A DNA stretch of 64,000 bases from Anolis sagrei (GCF_037176765.1 NC_090021.1:61137453-61201452), one strand, 5' to 3'; shown: positions 1 through 27,913, counted from the stretch's first letter. Numbers and translations: made by a program. Notes: generated by a model not told the origin, from the sequence alone.

Positions 1-19
1 AACACACATAAGCAATCCT

Positions 20-217
20 TTATTGCCTATTGCCTGGGTTTTTCGAGTATGAAGGCAGTGAATCCTCTGGAGCTGGCAGCTGTTGCAAGTCTTCCTCCAG
101 CAAGCCATCGGGACTCAGGGGTTCAGTTGGTGATGTTTGAATCTCCTGCCATGGTCCAAATGAAGACTTTTGCTGAGGTGAGGGATGTCTTGGCTTGACA
201 TCAATACGGCAAAAATA
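20..217 (-). other. candidate terminal coding exon of an unidentified gene at the left edge
   Basis: On the - strand a 65-codon open stretch ends in a TAA at 22-20. That stop overlaps an AATAAA polyadenylation hexamer at 24-19. The predicted peptide is rich in P, S, E and Q and ends in PSYSKNPGNRQ; it looks more protein-like than most short frames here, but I recognise no family. No strong splice acceptor could be fixed; AG dinucleotides occur near 194 and 189 behind a poor pyrimidine tract. It could be the end of a gene continuing to the left, or chance. The call is an inference from composition and from the stop and poly(A) overlap. Confidence 0.22.
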
Positions 218-666
218 TTAAATATTTAATTAAACTGCGAATAACATTGTAAAAAAATGTGCTATATTAGGTATTACTCCTAACCATTTGCAATTTTCAC
301 CCCAGGTGTTCAGTATTTGTAAATATCTTGAAGTAGTCCTTGCCTTTGGCAGCAATTTCCATACAAAGGTCTATGTAAATATTAATATATGTGTAGGACT
401 TGCTTCTGTTGCCAGCTGTGCTGTGGTTGCTTAGGGTGAAAGCAGAAGACATGGCAATCAATAATATAAAAATACAAAGAGGATGAACAGATACAGGAAA
501 CAAAGGACGAAAAGAGGATGTGCTGCATTTTAAAAGAATCAGTGCAGCCTTCAGAAGCAGTTGGGACCGCAGCCCTCAGCATTCCTATATTGGCTATGCT
601 GGGTGCTCCGCAATGTTTGGAGATGTCCCAATAATTTTGATCTACAACCTGTGACATCTTCACGTA

Positions 667-920
667 TTTTTTTAATGTCAGGAATGATTTGAGAAACTGC
701 AAGTCGCTTCTGGTGTGAGAGAATTGGCCATCTGCAAGGACGTTATCCAGGGGACACCCAGATGTTTGATGTTTACCATCCTTGTGAAAAGCTTCTCTCA
801 TGTCCCCACATGAGGAGCTGGAACTGACAGATGGAGCTCTACCTGCTCTCCCTGGATTTGAACCTCTGACCTATTGGTCATCAGTCCTGCCAACCCAAGG
901 GTTTAACCCATTGAGCCACT
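667..920 (-). repeat. Sauria-type tRNA-derived SINE
   Basis: Reading on the - strand, it has a degenerate tRNA-like head with the motif gggttaaac, the body motif ggggacatgagagaag, and a tail ending in the motif cctgacat followed by an A-run (T-run at 667-673 on +). It is nearly full length and diverged. Confidence 0.8.
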
Positions 921-1020
921 ACAATGATAATGTGGGATTTCTAGTTTCCCAAGGGCATCTAATCGTTTGCCTCCTCAGACGCATCTATAGTCTAACGTCA
1001 CACCACTTTAACTGACATGG

Positions 1021-1245
1021 CTAGGGTTGTGCAATGGGTTAAACCCTTGTGCTGGCAGGACTGAAGACCGACAGGTTGGAGGTTTGAATTCAGGGAAGAG
1101 CACGGATAAGCTCCCTCTGTCAGCTCCAGCTCCCCATGTGGGGACATGAGAGAAGCCTCCCACAAAGATGGTAAATCATCTAAACATCCGTACATCCCCT
1201 GGGCAACATCCTTGCAGACAGCCAATTCTCTCATACTAGACGCGA
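1021..1245 (+). repeat. Sauria-type SINE next to the RAB4A promoter
   Basis: This + strand SINE carries the gcaatgggttaaac head, the ggggacatgagagaagcc body and a tail around gcgacttgcag. It ends about 20 bp before the GC-rich promoter of RAB4A begins, and faces the opposite way to the SINE at 667-920. Confidence 0.8.
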
Positions 1246-1709
1246 CTTGCAGCTTCTATGGTTTCTTCCAACTCTGCTTCCACTGCAGCGGGGGCACGAG
1301 CGGTCACGTGGTGCGGGGCCCACTCCCTCCCCGCAGCCCCGCCCCTTTCCAGCAGGGGGGGCGGGGGCAGGAGGAGGAACGCACTTCGGGTTTCAAAACC
1401 GGCGCGCACGTGCGTTTTGTTTTGGTGAGAGGGAGAAAGAGCCGTTGGCGGCCCGGCGCGCCTGCGCACCAAGGGAGGCCTGGGGCGGGGCCAAGCGCGA
1501 GGAGCTCCGTGCGCAGGCGTAGAGCGGCCCCTTCACGCGCTGCTGCTGGAGGCGCTCTTGGGCTCCTCCTTGCCAAGCTCCCTCCCTCTCTCCCTCCCTC
1601 CCTCCCTCCCCTCGCGCTCGGAGCGGGAGGCTTCTCGGGGTGCCCTGGGGCCGCGGCTGAGGCGCCCGAAGGCCCTGCGAACCCCAGCGGCCTCCTCCTC
1701 GCGCCCAAG

Positions 1710-15615
<13,906 letters not shown>

Positions 15616-15844
15616 AAGCAGAGAACAAATGAAGCATTCGCCTTAAGAAAAAGGGTGAGAAATAGAAATTTGTAGTTCCTTTTTCTGTTACCCGCCCCCC
15701 AAGAAAGAATTTCATACCCACTGACTGCATCCACAGATTCCCCCATTCACTACTTGACTAACAAACAGCCAGATCTACTTTCCTCTTTTTTTTAACCTCT
15801 CAGAAATAAGTTCTGTTGAATTCAGAAGGGAATATTACAAAATA

Positions 15845-16241
15845 CAGGCAGTCACTGGGTTACAAACAAGATATGTTCTGTAGGTTTGTTCTTACGTTGG
15901 ATTTGTATGTAAATTGGAACAGGTACATTTTTAAGCATAACTCCACACAATAAAATATCTTTCCTATTTTAAAGTTTTGGAAAGCATAGGGAAGGGTAAA
16001 CACCCTGTAAAGTTTCTTTTGTTATAGTCCTGTTAAGAAGATTTCACCTCACTCTGTTCCTGTCACTTTTGAATTTTGAAAAATCTAGCTTGTGAAAAAG
16101 AAGGATTGGTGAGAAAGCTTAAGTTAAGCTTATTTCCCGTGATAATTCTTCCCTTCCTTGTGGTAGATTTCCTCTCACTTCCCATTGTTTCAGCCCCGTT
16201 TGTAACTAGGAGTCAGATGTTTGTAACTCTGGGGCTGCCTG
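15845..16241. mobile_element. non-autonomous DNA transposon in the RAB4A 3' UTR intron
   Basis: Inverted ends read caggcagtcactgggttaca on the left, and tttgtaactctggggctgcctg on the right is its imperfect complement. The interior is AT-rich and non-coding. The target duplication could not be fixed. Confidence 0.6.
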
Positions 16242-16291
16242 TACACAAGCAAAGGATTTCTTAATGAGCCATATTATTATTTTTTCCCCAG

Positions 16292-17430
16292 CTGTCTTTG
16301 CAAATGAGGTTTCATTAAACAACTGCCATGGCTTCAAGGCTCTGCAATTTTAGAACTTCTTTTTGATTCAACCAAGGAGACTACGTATGGTATTTTTAAA
16401 AAAGAAAAAGTACTGTGGAATGGTTTCCAGAAATGTGCACTTGATATAACAAGACTGCCGAAAAGAAAATCTGATAATTCAGTGGACAATACTGAAATGC
16501 CTGTATGTAAATGTTTTCTGTTACATGTTTTTGTTATTTCTGTATTCTGTGTATATAAAATGTCACCATTAAATTTCCAAAGCATGATATACTGACATAA
16601 TATTGCACTAACAGTTGTTTGTTTTTGTTTTTTTTAAAAAACTAAAATTTTAACTTTGATAGGCACTATCATGTTTTTGGTCTTTTTGTACAATGGCTTC
16701 TATTTATGAGTTGACATTGAAAGCTACTGGCATTGATTGTCAGTGTTTTATTTGCCACATTTTACAAGGCGCTTACATGATTTATTTTTTGAAAATGGTT
16801 AGACCAAGTTTATCTTGAGAAGATAGGTTTTTTTAAATTGAAACATAGCTGTCCTTTAACATATTTCAATCATTTTGTCAAGTATAGGCTACAAAATACA
16901 CTTGTGAACTCTGAGAACTTACTGCTGTCGGATATTGCCTTGGGAAATTCTTATTCTCTAGATTGTATCTCAGACAGTGCGCTTTGGGTGGAAGATAATG
17001 CATTCTTGTTTGGCTGTTCTGTAGCTGTATTTGATGTTGTCAATCACTATTATGATTTTTTTTAAATTAAAACTTCTATATATAAGACTTCTTTCAGGTT
17101 ATATACTCCTCTGAAAAAAGAAGCAACTTATGAAAACAAGCTCACATGCATTGAAGAGGACAGTTTCTAAATCTAATGAGTTTACAAAATGTGCTCAACT
17201 TTCCGTACTCTGTAATCTAGAAATACTATTCTTTAAATGATAGGTATTGTCTAGAAAATGGACTCAAACCTGCACACTCTTTCCATGCCACTGTGAAAGA
17301 AAAGCCACCCTCTGCTTCCAAGATATCTAATAAGGAAACTATGAATCATATAGATCCACCTGTAAATATGAAGTCCTGTTTTTGGTAAAGTAGTTATATG
17401 TGTGCAATAAAATGATCACTTACATTTATT
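16292..17430 (+). other. RAB4A: inferred last (3' UTR) exon of RAB4A
   Basis: After the stop, exon 7 continues to a donor at 15654/15655 (aaaaagg, then gtgaga). The best acceptor downstream is tttttccccag, ending at 16291. Splicing here gives eight exons, the number I recall for human RAB4A. Poly(A) candidates are ATTAAA at 16568-16573 and AATAAA at 17406-17411. The 3' limit given is the second site plus about 20 bases and is approximate. Confidence 0.5.
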
Positions 17431-19479
17431 TCTGTCATATTAAAAAAATCTGAAGGTGACCATTTGTAGTGTGAGTCAACTGATGGTCATAATATAGGTA
17501 AACATGGAACCTCGGAGCTGGAAGTGGTTATTTATGATTCCTGAGGTGCTGCTTTGGCACATTGATCTTGGTTGAAAACATCTTGTATATTTAAATTGCT
17601 GTATTGGTACAGGTTTTTGGCTGGTTCTATTTGGAAGGAGTATGAAATTTTATATGACTGTCAACTAAGAATTTCATCAGCCTAGGCCTAAAGTAGAGAA
17701 GATCATTCCTAGCTAGGATAAATTTAGCCATCACTAAGTATATAACTATCCAAAATGGAAACCGTGAATTTGATTATAATTTGTTTTTCTGAACAAAATT
17801 ATTGTTCATCTCTATTTCTAAGGTTGTTTCCTTCCCTTTCGAATTAAAAAGGAAGATATACAGAAAAGGCAACAAATGAGTTGGTCATTATTTCTCAAAG
17901 AGTGCTATTTCTCAACCAATCATGTCATTAATGACAGTTGATTAGCGATCAATTAATTTGAAGTCACAAAAGTCTGAAAATGCAGACAAAATAACCAAAT
18001 TTACTACAGAGAACAGAATTTCAGTAAAAGTTCTAGCAGTCATATGCCAAATTAAGTCGAATAACAAAAGCCAACCAGATGCTAAGAGTGGAATTTGGCA
18101 GCTTTCAAGACAAAAGTTGCACCAGTCTTATAGGAGATCTGTAGTTGAGACAGAATTACAGTAGGCCCAAACAACTTAATTTTCACTGGCAGAGGCACCT
18201 AGAGCAAAGAGACTCGTGGTTACCTGATCTTTTATAAAGGAGCAGGACATTCTTCAAAATGTTTTCTTGTTGTATTTCAGCAATTACACGTTAAGAGAGA
18301 AGTCATTTTTATCTTTCACAGTGTTGAAAGTTTAACATTGACATGATTGGAATGAACTGATTGAATAAGCTGCAAACAGGTTGTTCGTTAGAACGGAAAA
18401 TGTACATTTGAGTGGTCTGAGATCAATGAAAACCTTCGTTGTAAATGGAAAATTCATTGCAAAATTAATATGGAATGCACTATAGTGTTGTAATTGATGC
18501 GTACGGGATTGGAGATTCCAATTTAAAGGAAAACAATGAAATCAAAGTGGCTAGCATGCAGTCTCTGTATTGGTGTTATTTGGTACACTGCATGGATGTA
18601 TAAGGTATACAGCATAGATATTTTGTGATAAATAGGAATTAATTTCAGGGAATATTCTATGTGTGACATTTTTATAATGTCCTTTCTATTCCTACATCTA
18701 CTCATATCAAAAACAATTCCAAAGACGCTTGGAGGGTAGGCATCCATCTAAGATTTGGCTCTAGCTAGCATTCTCAGTATAAGTGGAAAGCTTCATTGAC
18801 TCTACTCCTCCCATCCCTCAGTTTTTAATAGTTATTTCACATAACTGTCTTTTAATTGAAGGAAATTTAAAGGGTGTTGTCATGTACTCTTAATTTAGAA
18901 GAAATTAGTAGCTTAGTATTATCAAGGGTACTACATTGCAGTTGTCCTAGAACATGCTGTTACTTTTACTTTTGTTCTGTAACACATTCTTCTCACCTTC
19001 TGTTACAATAGTACTTCCTATGTGAGGTGACATAGAGCAAAGAGTATGTTCTCTCTTAGTCTTAAAACATAGTGCGTACTGAGAAGCTAAAGTGCCATGC
19101 AATTCTACTAAGTAAATGAGGGTAGTGAAAGCAGAACAGATCAACATAGATTTCAAATGCTACTACACAGAAGCTAGCCTGCTTTTCTTTTTCTAGTACT
19201 CTGTTGGGCTGGAGAACTCAGGACATCTTGCCTTAATGCTTATGTAGATAGATTTTGGTTCTGTGCATTACTTCTGAGAGAATCCTGTTTCCTCTGTTTT
19301 TTCCCTCCTTTATTTTAGTGCAAAAGTAGCTCTTATTAGTCTTCCTCCCTCACAATTAAGAAATGGCTGTTTCCTAATTTTTACCCAAAAAACATTTTAA
19401 CTGGTATTAAAAGACATTTTAAAAATTATGATTTTTTCCAAAAATGACATGCAATTGCCAGAATACTTTTGGTGTATTA
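17431..19479. other. no recognised gene or repeat
   Basis: AT-rich single-copy-looking sequence between the RAB4A end and a hAT MITE. It may hold a longer RAB4A 3' UTR. Nothing else could be supported. Confidence 0.4.
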
Positions 19480-19630
19480 CACTAGATCAGTGGTTCTCAA
19501 CCTGGGGTCCCCAGATGTTTTTGGCCTACAACTCCCAGAAATCCCAGCTAGTTTACCAGCTGTTAGGATTTCTGGGAGTTGTAGGCCAAAAACATCTGGG
19601 GACCCCAGGTTGAGAACCACTGCACTAGAT
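19480..19630. mobile_element. palindromic hAT MITE with perfect 8-bp target duplication
   Basis: The element at 19488-19622 starts cagtggttctcaacctgggg and ends with its complement; the two halves are almost fully self-complementary. The duplication cactagat at 19480-19487 and 19623-19630 is perfect. Other copies lie at 35691, 39876 and 57618. Confidence 0.92.
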
Positions 19631-19904
19631 AGTGGCAGCAGGAGAAAGAATGCTGTGAATATGAACCCTGCACAGTAGAGGAGGCATTCGAGAAACTGAC
19701 TCTTAGGAACCAACAGATTTGACTGGCTTTCCTCATCATCAGTGTATACCCCTGGAAAAAAGACAGCCACTTACATACACAATTTTAGGAAACAGCCATC
19801 TAAGACTTCAGTCGTATACGGTGTATCTGAATGGAATGCCATCCTGATCACCGAGGCATTAATCCTTCTGTATACATGTATGTATTTCAACCTTTGGCTC
19901 TCCA

Positions 19905-20020
19905 ATCTTTGGGGGGGGGGGGGGGTTTGGACTCACATCTCCCAGAATCCCCAAGTATTGGCTATGTGTATTGGGGCTTTTGATAGTTAAAAACCAAAAC
20001 ATTTGGAGAACTGTAGATCT
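19905..20020. repeat. G-run and MITE-like remnant
   Basis: A run of 17 G (about 19909-19925) is followed by actcacatctcccagaatcc and a partly complementary aaaccaaaacatttggaga, suggesting a degraded palindromic MITE. Confidence 0.45.
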
Positions 20021-23000
20021 TGTAGTATAAGGACAGGAAACCTTGCTTGTTACATCTACACACAATTCTTACATGTTCTCTGCAAGCTCATGTAAATGCA
20101 AGGATGGGAAGAACATGCATGGGAAATTTTGGTATGAGAATTGTTTGTGCCTGTCCCATTTGTTTCCCCTAAAATAGACTTCATAGAGCTTGGCTTGGGA
20201 GCTAGTTGAGGAAAGCCAGAAATGTAACATTTCCTGCAAATGCCTCCATTTCATTTTTGTAGGGGAAACATGGGATTGGGATCCCTATGCTTCCCTTGCA
20301 GGATATAATTCCATCCTCAGGGCTGTAAAATGGCAGCTGCAATCCAGCAAACTGTTGCTACATGCACTGTCAGTTTGGGTGTGACTCAAATGTGCTAGAC
20401 TGCTGTCTTTGTTCAATACCCGAAGCTTGAAGCAGAATTATTGAGTCACAAGACAGTATGTATTTGTTTTTAGAGTTTAACTATTTCTAAAAATAAAAGT
20501 GTATTTATATAATATTCGAATTCATTAACACATTCAAAATGCATGGTTTCTTTACTGTAAAGTTTTTATTATGCTGCTTAATGTCACCTGAGGAATGTTA
20601 TTGAAAGTAATGAAATAAAAGGTTTTCTGCAAATTTACTATATGTACGTTTCTTTTCAGCCATACAGCAAACCTGTGGAGCGTTTGGATAGTGGCTTATT
20701 TACTGATTAATCTGTCTTTTCCTGCAGTGACCCTTTCAGAAATAGCATCTTCTCTATGCAACACATACATTCATATTTTCTGAATGAAAGCTAAGCTGTC
20801 AGTCTTTTAAACCACATTTCTGTGTAAGACAGCCCCTTTGAACCTAAAACAGAAGAAACTGTTTGTCACACATAGTAAATCCATAAACTCAAATTGTACA
20901 TTGCTGAATTAAAGTAATTTGGCACTTTGACTGTAATAAAGATAAGCACATGACTTCTGAGTGTGTGTATGCTGCAATTTAAGCCTTTAACTTTGAGGAT
21001 ATTAAAGGCTTTCCTGGTAGAGAATGTTTTACAAAAGCTATAGTCTCATTTAGGTTATTTCTGAATTGTAGTAGGTTTTCATTGTCTTACTGATTAATCT
21101 GTTTAGAATACATTGTCTCTTAATATGAAGATAAAATCTTTTTTTGTAAAAAAAATTATCTTGTTTCTATAAGAAAAAGGATGGTTAATGAGTGCTTTTT
21201 GCTGCAGCACACTTTGGCAAAGAAAAGCAAAAGTTTTCTAAGACTTCTTTGATATGGTCACTTCAAGGTAAAAATCATTTTGAGTTGTGAAAATATGACT
21301 CATGTGGACTGTGTTTTAATCATAGGTAATAAAGTCTTAGGGCAATATTATTTGCTTTGATCTGCCTTTTTAAGAAAGAAGCATTCCTCATCAACTAGTT
21401 TTTAATCTGCAATCTCTAGCCTAACTCCTTCCTTCCACTGTGTTGAAAGTCTCCTTTATGAAAACAGAAGAAAAATCAGCATTAATGTAAATCTGCTGTT
21501 AGAATCTGGTTTGCTGAATTGCACAACAGCATATATTCAAGGTAGATTACTTTGGGCTAGCTTGGTGTGTGGTGTTTACCAATTCTGAATTCAGATCTCT
21601 TCCATGTTACCTTAAGGTTGCAATCTTTATTGGCATTGATGCATGTTAACTCGGAAACGAAGTTTTGTTGAAACACTGACAGATCATTTAATAATCACTT
21701 TAAATGCTCGTATAAGCATATCTTGGTTTCCTCTAACTTAATTATACATCTAAGTCGACTGCTATGAAAGCTTATGCCACTGACTTTATTGTCTGTGTCT
21801 CTACGGTCATATACGGTCTCTTTACATAATAATAATCATCATCTTACATAATAAATGGGAAACTATTTTTTCCTGTTCTGAACATATAGGTAACTTCATT
21901 GCTTGTTTGTACAGTACATTATTATAGGAAAGTTCTCAGGCCTTGATATAGCTTCCGATAATTGAGTGCTTCTGCCTAAGCAATCAATATATATTTTAGT
22001 TGCAATTAGATCTGGGCTTTCAATTGATGTCTAAATATAATATAGCACAGAACATCAGTCATCAAACCACTTTTCTGAATATATATATATATATATATCA
22101 AAGTATTAGCTTTGATAGAAATGGAAAATTCCATTTCTATCCTGGGATTCTACAGAATGGAAAATTTAAAATGGTATTGAACATTTATAAGTGTATAGTG
22201 CAGACAAAACAATTTTAAAAGCAGACTTTTCAATGGAAAAATAAAGTGAGGGGAAAAAATCACAATATTTTCCACTGTTCTACTTAGCATAATATTCCTT
22301 ATGGTGAGTTCTGTATAGATGTAATACCCATACTTTCCTATCAGTTATGTAGTTCTTTTGAATAAAGCTTTTATAACTTTAACTGCTGGCCTAGTTCCTT
22401 AAGTGTGATATCTCATGGTTCCTCCTAATGCACATTACCCTTGCTACAATACTCTGCTAGCAGTCCAGCAAAGTGGACTAGCAATCTCTAGAAAGGAATG
22501 TTAGGTCCCTCTAAATTCCAGGATCCAAATAGGTATGGCCATTACAATATCCAACTATGCAGGGTAGATTCACTCCTGGAATCAAGTGAGAAGTAGTGAG
22601 TGGCAAAGTTTCCCCTTGAGAGAATTTATCTAGTGCAGCAAGAACAAAAATATATTTTAATAAAATCCAATAAAATTTCTATAAACAGGAGTTGAAGTGA
22701 CAAATGAAACTAAGAAAATGTAGTGATTTCCACTTTTATGTATAAACTAATAGTTGGCAGTGACTGACAGAAAGGGATCTGTAACTTGTACCTCGCTGAA
22801 TGGTTGAAAAAAAAAGTATTCTAACAGAATGTTCACAAGGCTTTGGTGTTTTAAATATACCAATAACATTTCAATGACGGGTTGCGGTCTTTTTTTCTAA
22901 TTAGTTCAGTTTTATTTTACGGACTGGTGATTGGGACATTCCAGTGCCCTAAACAAAATTGGATCCAATTTATAATTCTTAATCATTCCGCTTTGAAAAT

Positions 23001-26000
23001 TCTCAAGAAAATTGCCACACTTTCCCCATACTAGTTTGAACTAGTAGTTTCGAACTGGTTTGCAATATTAGCTAAAAACCTTCCCAGTGTTAACTTCTTA
23101 GCTGTAAGACCGCAATTATTTCATGTTCCTAAACTTTAGCATAGGTAAATTAGTTGCCACCATCCTGAAATAGAAACCATGCAATGTCAGCCTAATAGCA
23201 GAGGACACAATTGCCACTGAAAAGGAGCAGTACGTGGATATTTTTTATTTCCATCTGCAACAGTTCAACATTAGTTTCTGTGGTGTTTCGGAACATTTCC
23301 CTCATTGTGGTAATTCAGTAATGTCTTCAATTAGCTGGAAATCATGAGATACACACAACACAATATATCTCAGTTGAATGTCAATGAGCCTTGTGAAGAA
23401 ATTGTTTTCAAATCAGTTTTATTCACATATACAAAGTCATGGCCAGTACAATTAAATAGAAAGAACACAAAACATATTAAAATGAGTGCTATTTTAAAAC
23501 ACATTCTAAGTCACATATTGCTTCAAGCTTCATTTTTCCAAGCTTTTCTCTAAAGTGATTTCAGTGCTCATGACAGTGAAGTGAAGCAGCTTCCCTTTAT
23601 CTCTGACCTTTCCTAACCCTTTTCTTTATAGGGATTACATAAAGGAACAGAGACTAACTGAATATATGGCTTTACTATGCCACGTATCTCCACTTGCTAG
23701 TAAGGACTTGGGCCTAAAACAGGCACACTTAAAAGATTTTATCCGGTTTGGTTTGGTCACTACCCCACTATTTATTCTTTGGGTTTAGCTTTATTTGTTT
23801 GCTTTTTCAAAATAGCACACACCAATATATCAGTCCAACTAATCCATGGACAAGAAAGTTAGCAGAAAAGGGTTGGTATGCTTATCATTAATAGCTAATA
23901 TGGTGAAAATTTAACCCAAATTACTTTTACATCAATTGAAAAGGGAAATGGTAACTAATACGTTTATTATATTGCCTTATAGAATTACATTAAAAGCAAG
24001 ACTAAGGGTCTTACCAACCTGAAGCTGAAAAATGCCACCTGTTTTTCACACATACACCATGTCAGTCTTCTGAGCTTGAGAAAAAAGGAAAGGGATTTGT
24101 CAATGTTCGAAAACCGAAATGTCTTATCCACTCCAACAAAACCAATTTTCTTGCATTTTCCTGCATTTTAAAATCTCATCTTCTATATCCATCCTTTTAA
24201 TTCTCACACGGATTCCCATAAAAATCCATGGGTTCCAATTTAAATCCAATTTAAGTTATTTGTTTAGCTTATCAAATGTATTCAAGATTTCTTCTTGTTA
24301 GAAAATCTCCAATTTAATTTGTTCAGATGGCTCCTCTGTGAGCTAATCCTAAACCACAATCTGACATATTTTTGAGGTGTAGATATAAACATGTATTCTA
24401 TTAACATATTACTGAGTAAGCATTTACATGATGTACCTTAGCATGGTATATGCCAGATCAAAAGTGCTTACTTCATTTATATGTGGAAGCACTGAAATGT
24501 TGGCTGGTGTGCAGTATTGTAGTTATACATTTGTAATCTAGATTTACAGATTCGTAACTGATCTGCATTCAGTAAGACAGTGCAGTATTACTCTAAACCT
24601 ACATAACTACCACCTCGAGAGCCAGCAGGAGAGATTGGGAAAATAGGGTCAATTCAAATGCAAGGAGGAAGAAAATCGTGTTGCAAATTTTTGTCATGGC
24701 TACATTCACTGGTGAGAGAGATGGAAACGTCCCCTTTACTGGAAGTTGAATGGACTTCCTTTGCCTGATCCACCTGGATCTTAAGGTGGACAGGCAGAGT
24801 TGTGCCAGTATACATTGCAGATGTAACTAAGTAGCTGATAAAAGCTATGTGCAAGTCTGGCATATAGATTTGAGTAGATCTCAGATTCAAGTCAATTCTA
24901 CCTATTGCTTAAGATCAGTCATTTCTCAAGAAAGAAGCCAAGTGCCCATGCAGAGAGGCATGATACCTAAAGGGGGCAGAAATGACCAGGATGCAAATGT
25001 TTCTTCAACTGTTTGAATCACAGACATTTTTGTCAACCAGGATAATTCTGCAATGTAGAAAGAAACATGTGTGCCACCCATAGGAGGCAAGGTACAAGTC
25101 TCATGTTCAAGTTACTTTACCACCCTGCTAGTCAAATTTAAAATACTGCAATATGTTTAAGAGATGCCCTTTTAAAATCTTCTGATGCACTACAGCTGTG
25201 TAATTACCCACAGAAGATATAGCTGCCAATAGGGCAATAAGTTAGAAACACCCCTAGAGTTTTAGAAAAATCGAAGTCAAGAAACTGAAATCTCTGTATG
25301 AACCACAATCAGCCAAGCACTATTGCCCTGTAAATATGGTATTTCAAAAAGAGAAATGAGAGCTTTCACATATGATAATTAGCTACTAAAGGTTATTGAC
25401 TTGTGCTGTGAAGAACACATGGCAATACAAATACAGAGAAGCATGTTTTGGTATTGCATAATATTATCTTACAGTTTCACATCATATATTAATATTACAA
25501 AATATTGGTCAGGTTGGAAAAGAAAGCGAGCTCTTTTTGACTGCACCAGAATGGACAGTGTCCTTGATACCTATGAGTGTTTCATGCATTTCATAGCTGA
25601 AGGATGTACTGATCTAAATTTAATAAAAACAAAAAAGACATAAACATATGATACAAATTTTCTGAAGATGTGGCAAGGTTTGAGGATGACTACAAAACAA
25701 TATCTTTATTTCATGATAGTGTCCCTATTTTAAATTACATTAGGTCAGAAGGTATCTCCTTTATATAGGAGAAAACCTGACTTTCTCATCTTTCAAAAGC
25801 ACCTCCCTTTTCTACACAAGCAACACAACTCATGCCTGAACATCAGATGGACTGATGTACCCTCCTGATAAAGTGATGTAAAGATTAATCATTTTGTAAA
25901 CTGAAGGTAAGAAATACTGGAATAGTCAAAACAAAACAAGGGACTACAATTCCAACAAAGAGCCCAAGGAAATGCCTCTAAGGTTTAAAGGAGAACAGAA

Positions 26001-26999
26001 AGCTGAAATAAGTATCAAAATCGTGTGCCAAAAACCAGCAAAGAAACCAAGTTTCTGGCATATCAGGATTTAATCCTACATATTTTTAAATGAGATACTC
26101 ACATTTGAAGAATGAATACTAAAACTAAACTGCCTCATAAAAGTTTCTTATTACTGAAGCCACCAGATTATGAGATTTCAGGAAACAACTACTATAGCCA
26201 AAAAGTTGTTTTAAGCCTCCTGAAGACTTGCCTATTTAGAGCATGAAATTAAACATGACACGGAATCTCGTAATATGTGTCACAAGCTCCAAACTCACTG
26301 TTATGTTATCATGATTACCAATGGCTTCATCCTCACATTTACACACACTCATTATTCAGAGAAAAGGGATATGTTGTACATTTTAAAAGTACAGGAAAAT
26401 CTGCAGTCAACCTGAGTACTGAATATATCTTGTGAAATGCACACTCGTTTAATCAGACTATTAGAAGAATCTCAATTCAGAGTACTAACATTAGTACAAC
26501 TAAAATGTTACTATTGCAGAAGCTTACCTAACAAAACTGTTTACAAAACATTTCAGTCTATCAAGATGAAACGTTACATTACCACCACCACCTCCACCCA
26601 AAATAAAAGAGAAAAAGAATGACATATCAATTTGGGGAACCAAGTCCATGTTATTTACTGCATTACTGAATAGATCTCCACTATTGGTTCATGATTGTCT
26701 ATGTCATTTGGTTTACAACAGCAAATAAATACAGTTTTAAAAACATAATCAGAGCACACACTTAATCTATTGCACCAAAATCTGATTCCAAATAGCCACA
26801 AAATCCAGAATTGGAATGTAAACTAAACATGCCACTGTAGGTTTAGATTTTGGAGATTTTTTCAGAATTCTAAAAAGACTGATTCTATTATTTGATTAAT
26901 CCTAATAGCTCCTGGTAGTTGCGCAAAAGCTGACATGTGTCTCCATAGCTTGTGATCCACCAAGCAGATGCATGAAAGGAGATAATAGGTCCATTAAAG
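20021..26999. other. convergent intergenic stretch, mostly single-copy sequence
   Basis: Nearly 7 kb with low repeat density and no recognisable coding exon. It holds a (ta) run at 22078-22100 and several poly(A) hexamers on both strands, including AATAAA near 20618 (+) and 25710-25705 (-). The - strand sites could serve a long CCSAP 3' UTR. Confidence 0.4.
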
Positions 27000-27019
27000 T
27001 TCACCAATGAAATACATGG

Positions 27020-27140
27020 ATGGGGAATATGTTGCCCTCTGAATGTTGTCCTCATTGCTTATGTTTACCACTGGCTATTCCTGATGGATACAGATTGCAG
27101 TCCAACAACATCAAGAGGACCACATATTCCCCATCTATAA
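27020..27140. repeat. MITE remnant
   Basis: Contains atgttgccctctgaatgttg at one end and caacatcaagaggaccacat as an imperfect complement at the other. The same family occurs at about 32160 and 63430. Confidence 0.45.
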
Positions 27141-27739
27141 AACAGGGCATTAGGGTTGCTAGTCATATAGGCTTGATGAAACTCACTACAAGTTTAATTA
27201 AAATTGTTTTAAAAGTCAATGGACCCTACATACCTCCTTAAATAATCACAGCATCCTGATTTACAAAGGCTCCTGGCTGCCAATCCTGAGAAAATTGCAA
27301 TGAAGTCTAACTCTCCGCTTGCCTTACAAGAAAATTAATTTTCCACAGATTGGAGCTGACAAGTTTTAACATTAGAGGGTGGGCTAAATACCTATCAAAA
27401 TTTCTTTTTGAGTTCTTTCATTTCAAAAATGGGTTCCTTGTACAACCTTCTATGGCTTGCCACTTGAAGGTCATCAGAAGACATCGCTCTTCTTTTTGGA
27501 AAAAAGCAGTACAGGGTCTCTATTGCCAAACAGCAACTCTCAGGCTGGAGCCAATTCTCCCCTCTGTCGTTGAGAGAAGCAGCCAAAACACAAACAAGGG
27601 TCCCATAATACCTATTTAAAAACATTAGCAGAAACCCTGTATACGCAGTCTGGTATTTTGATGCAGTGTCCTAGTTGTCTTCCAACTCTGTTTCTTGAAT
27701 TTTGTTTCTTAAAAAGATGGGTCCAGCCAAGTTTTCGAA

Positions 27740-27913
27740 TCACCGAGTTCGTGCTGAATAGCACCTCATGTATTCAGTCATCCAGGGGTTGTCTGCTCCA
27801 GAAGATTTCATTCTCCAGGTTTTCTCGACGTCTGCTGAGCGAATCTGTCTCTGAGGCATCTTCCTTTTTTCCACTTGCCTTCTGTTCTTTGCTCTTAATG
27901 CAGATTCGTGGAT
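27740..27913 (-). CDS. CCSAP: CCSAP coding exon 3 with stop
   Basis: On the - strand the acceptor is tctccattag and the frame starts [18 protein letters not shown]. It ends [16 protein letters not shown] with TGA at 27742-27740. Confidence 0.96.
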   Translation of the reverse strand: MHESALRAKNRRQVEKRKMPQRQIRSADVEKTWRMKSSGADNPWMTEYMRCYSARTR

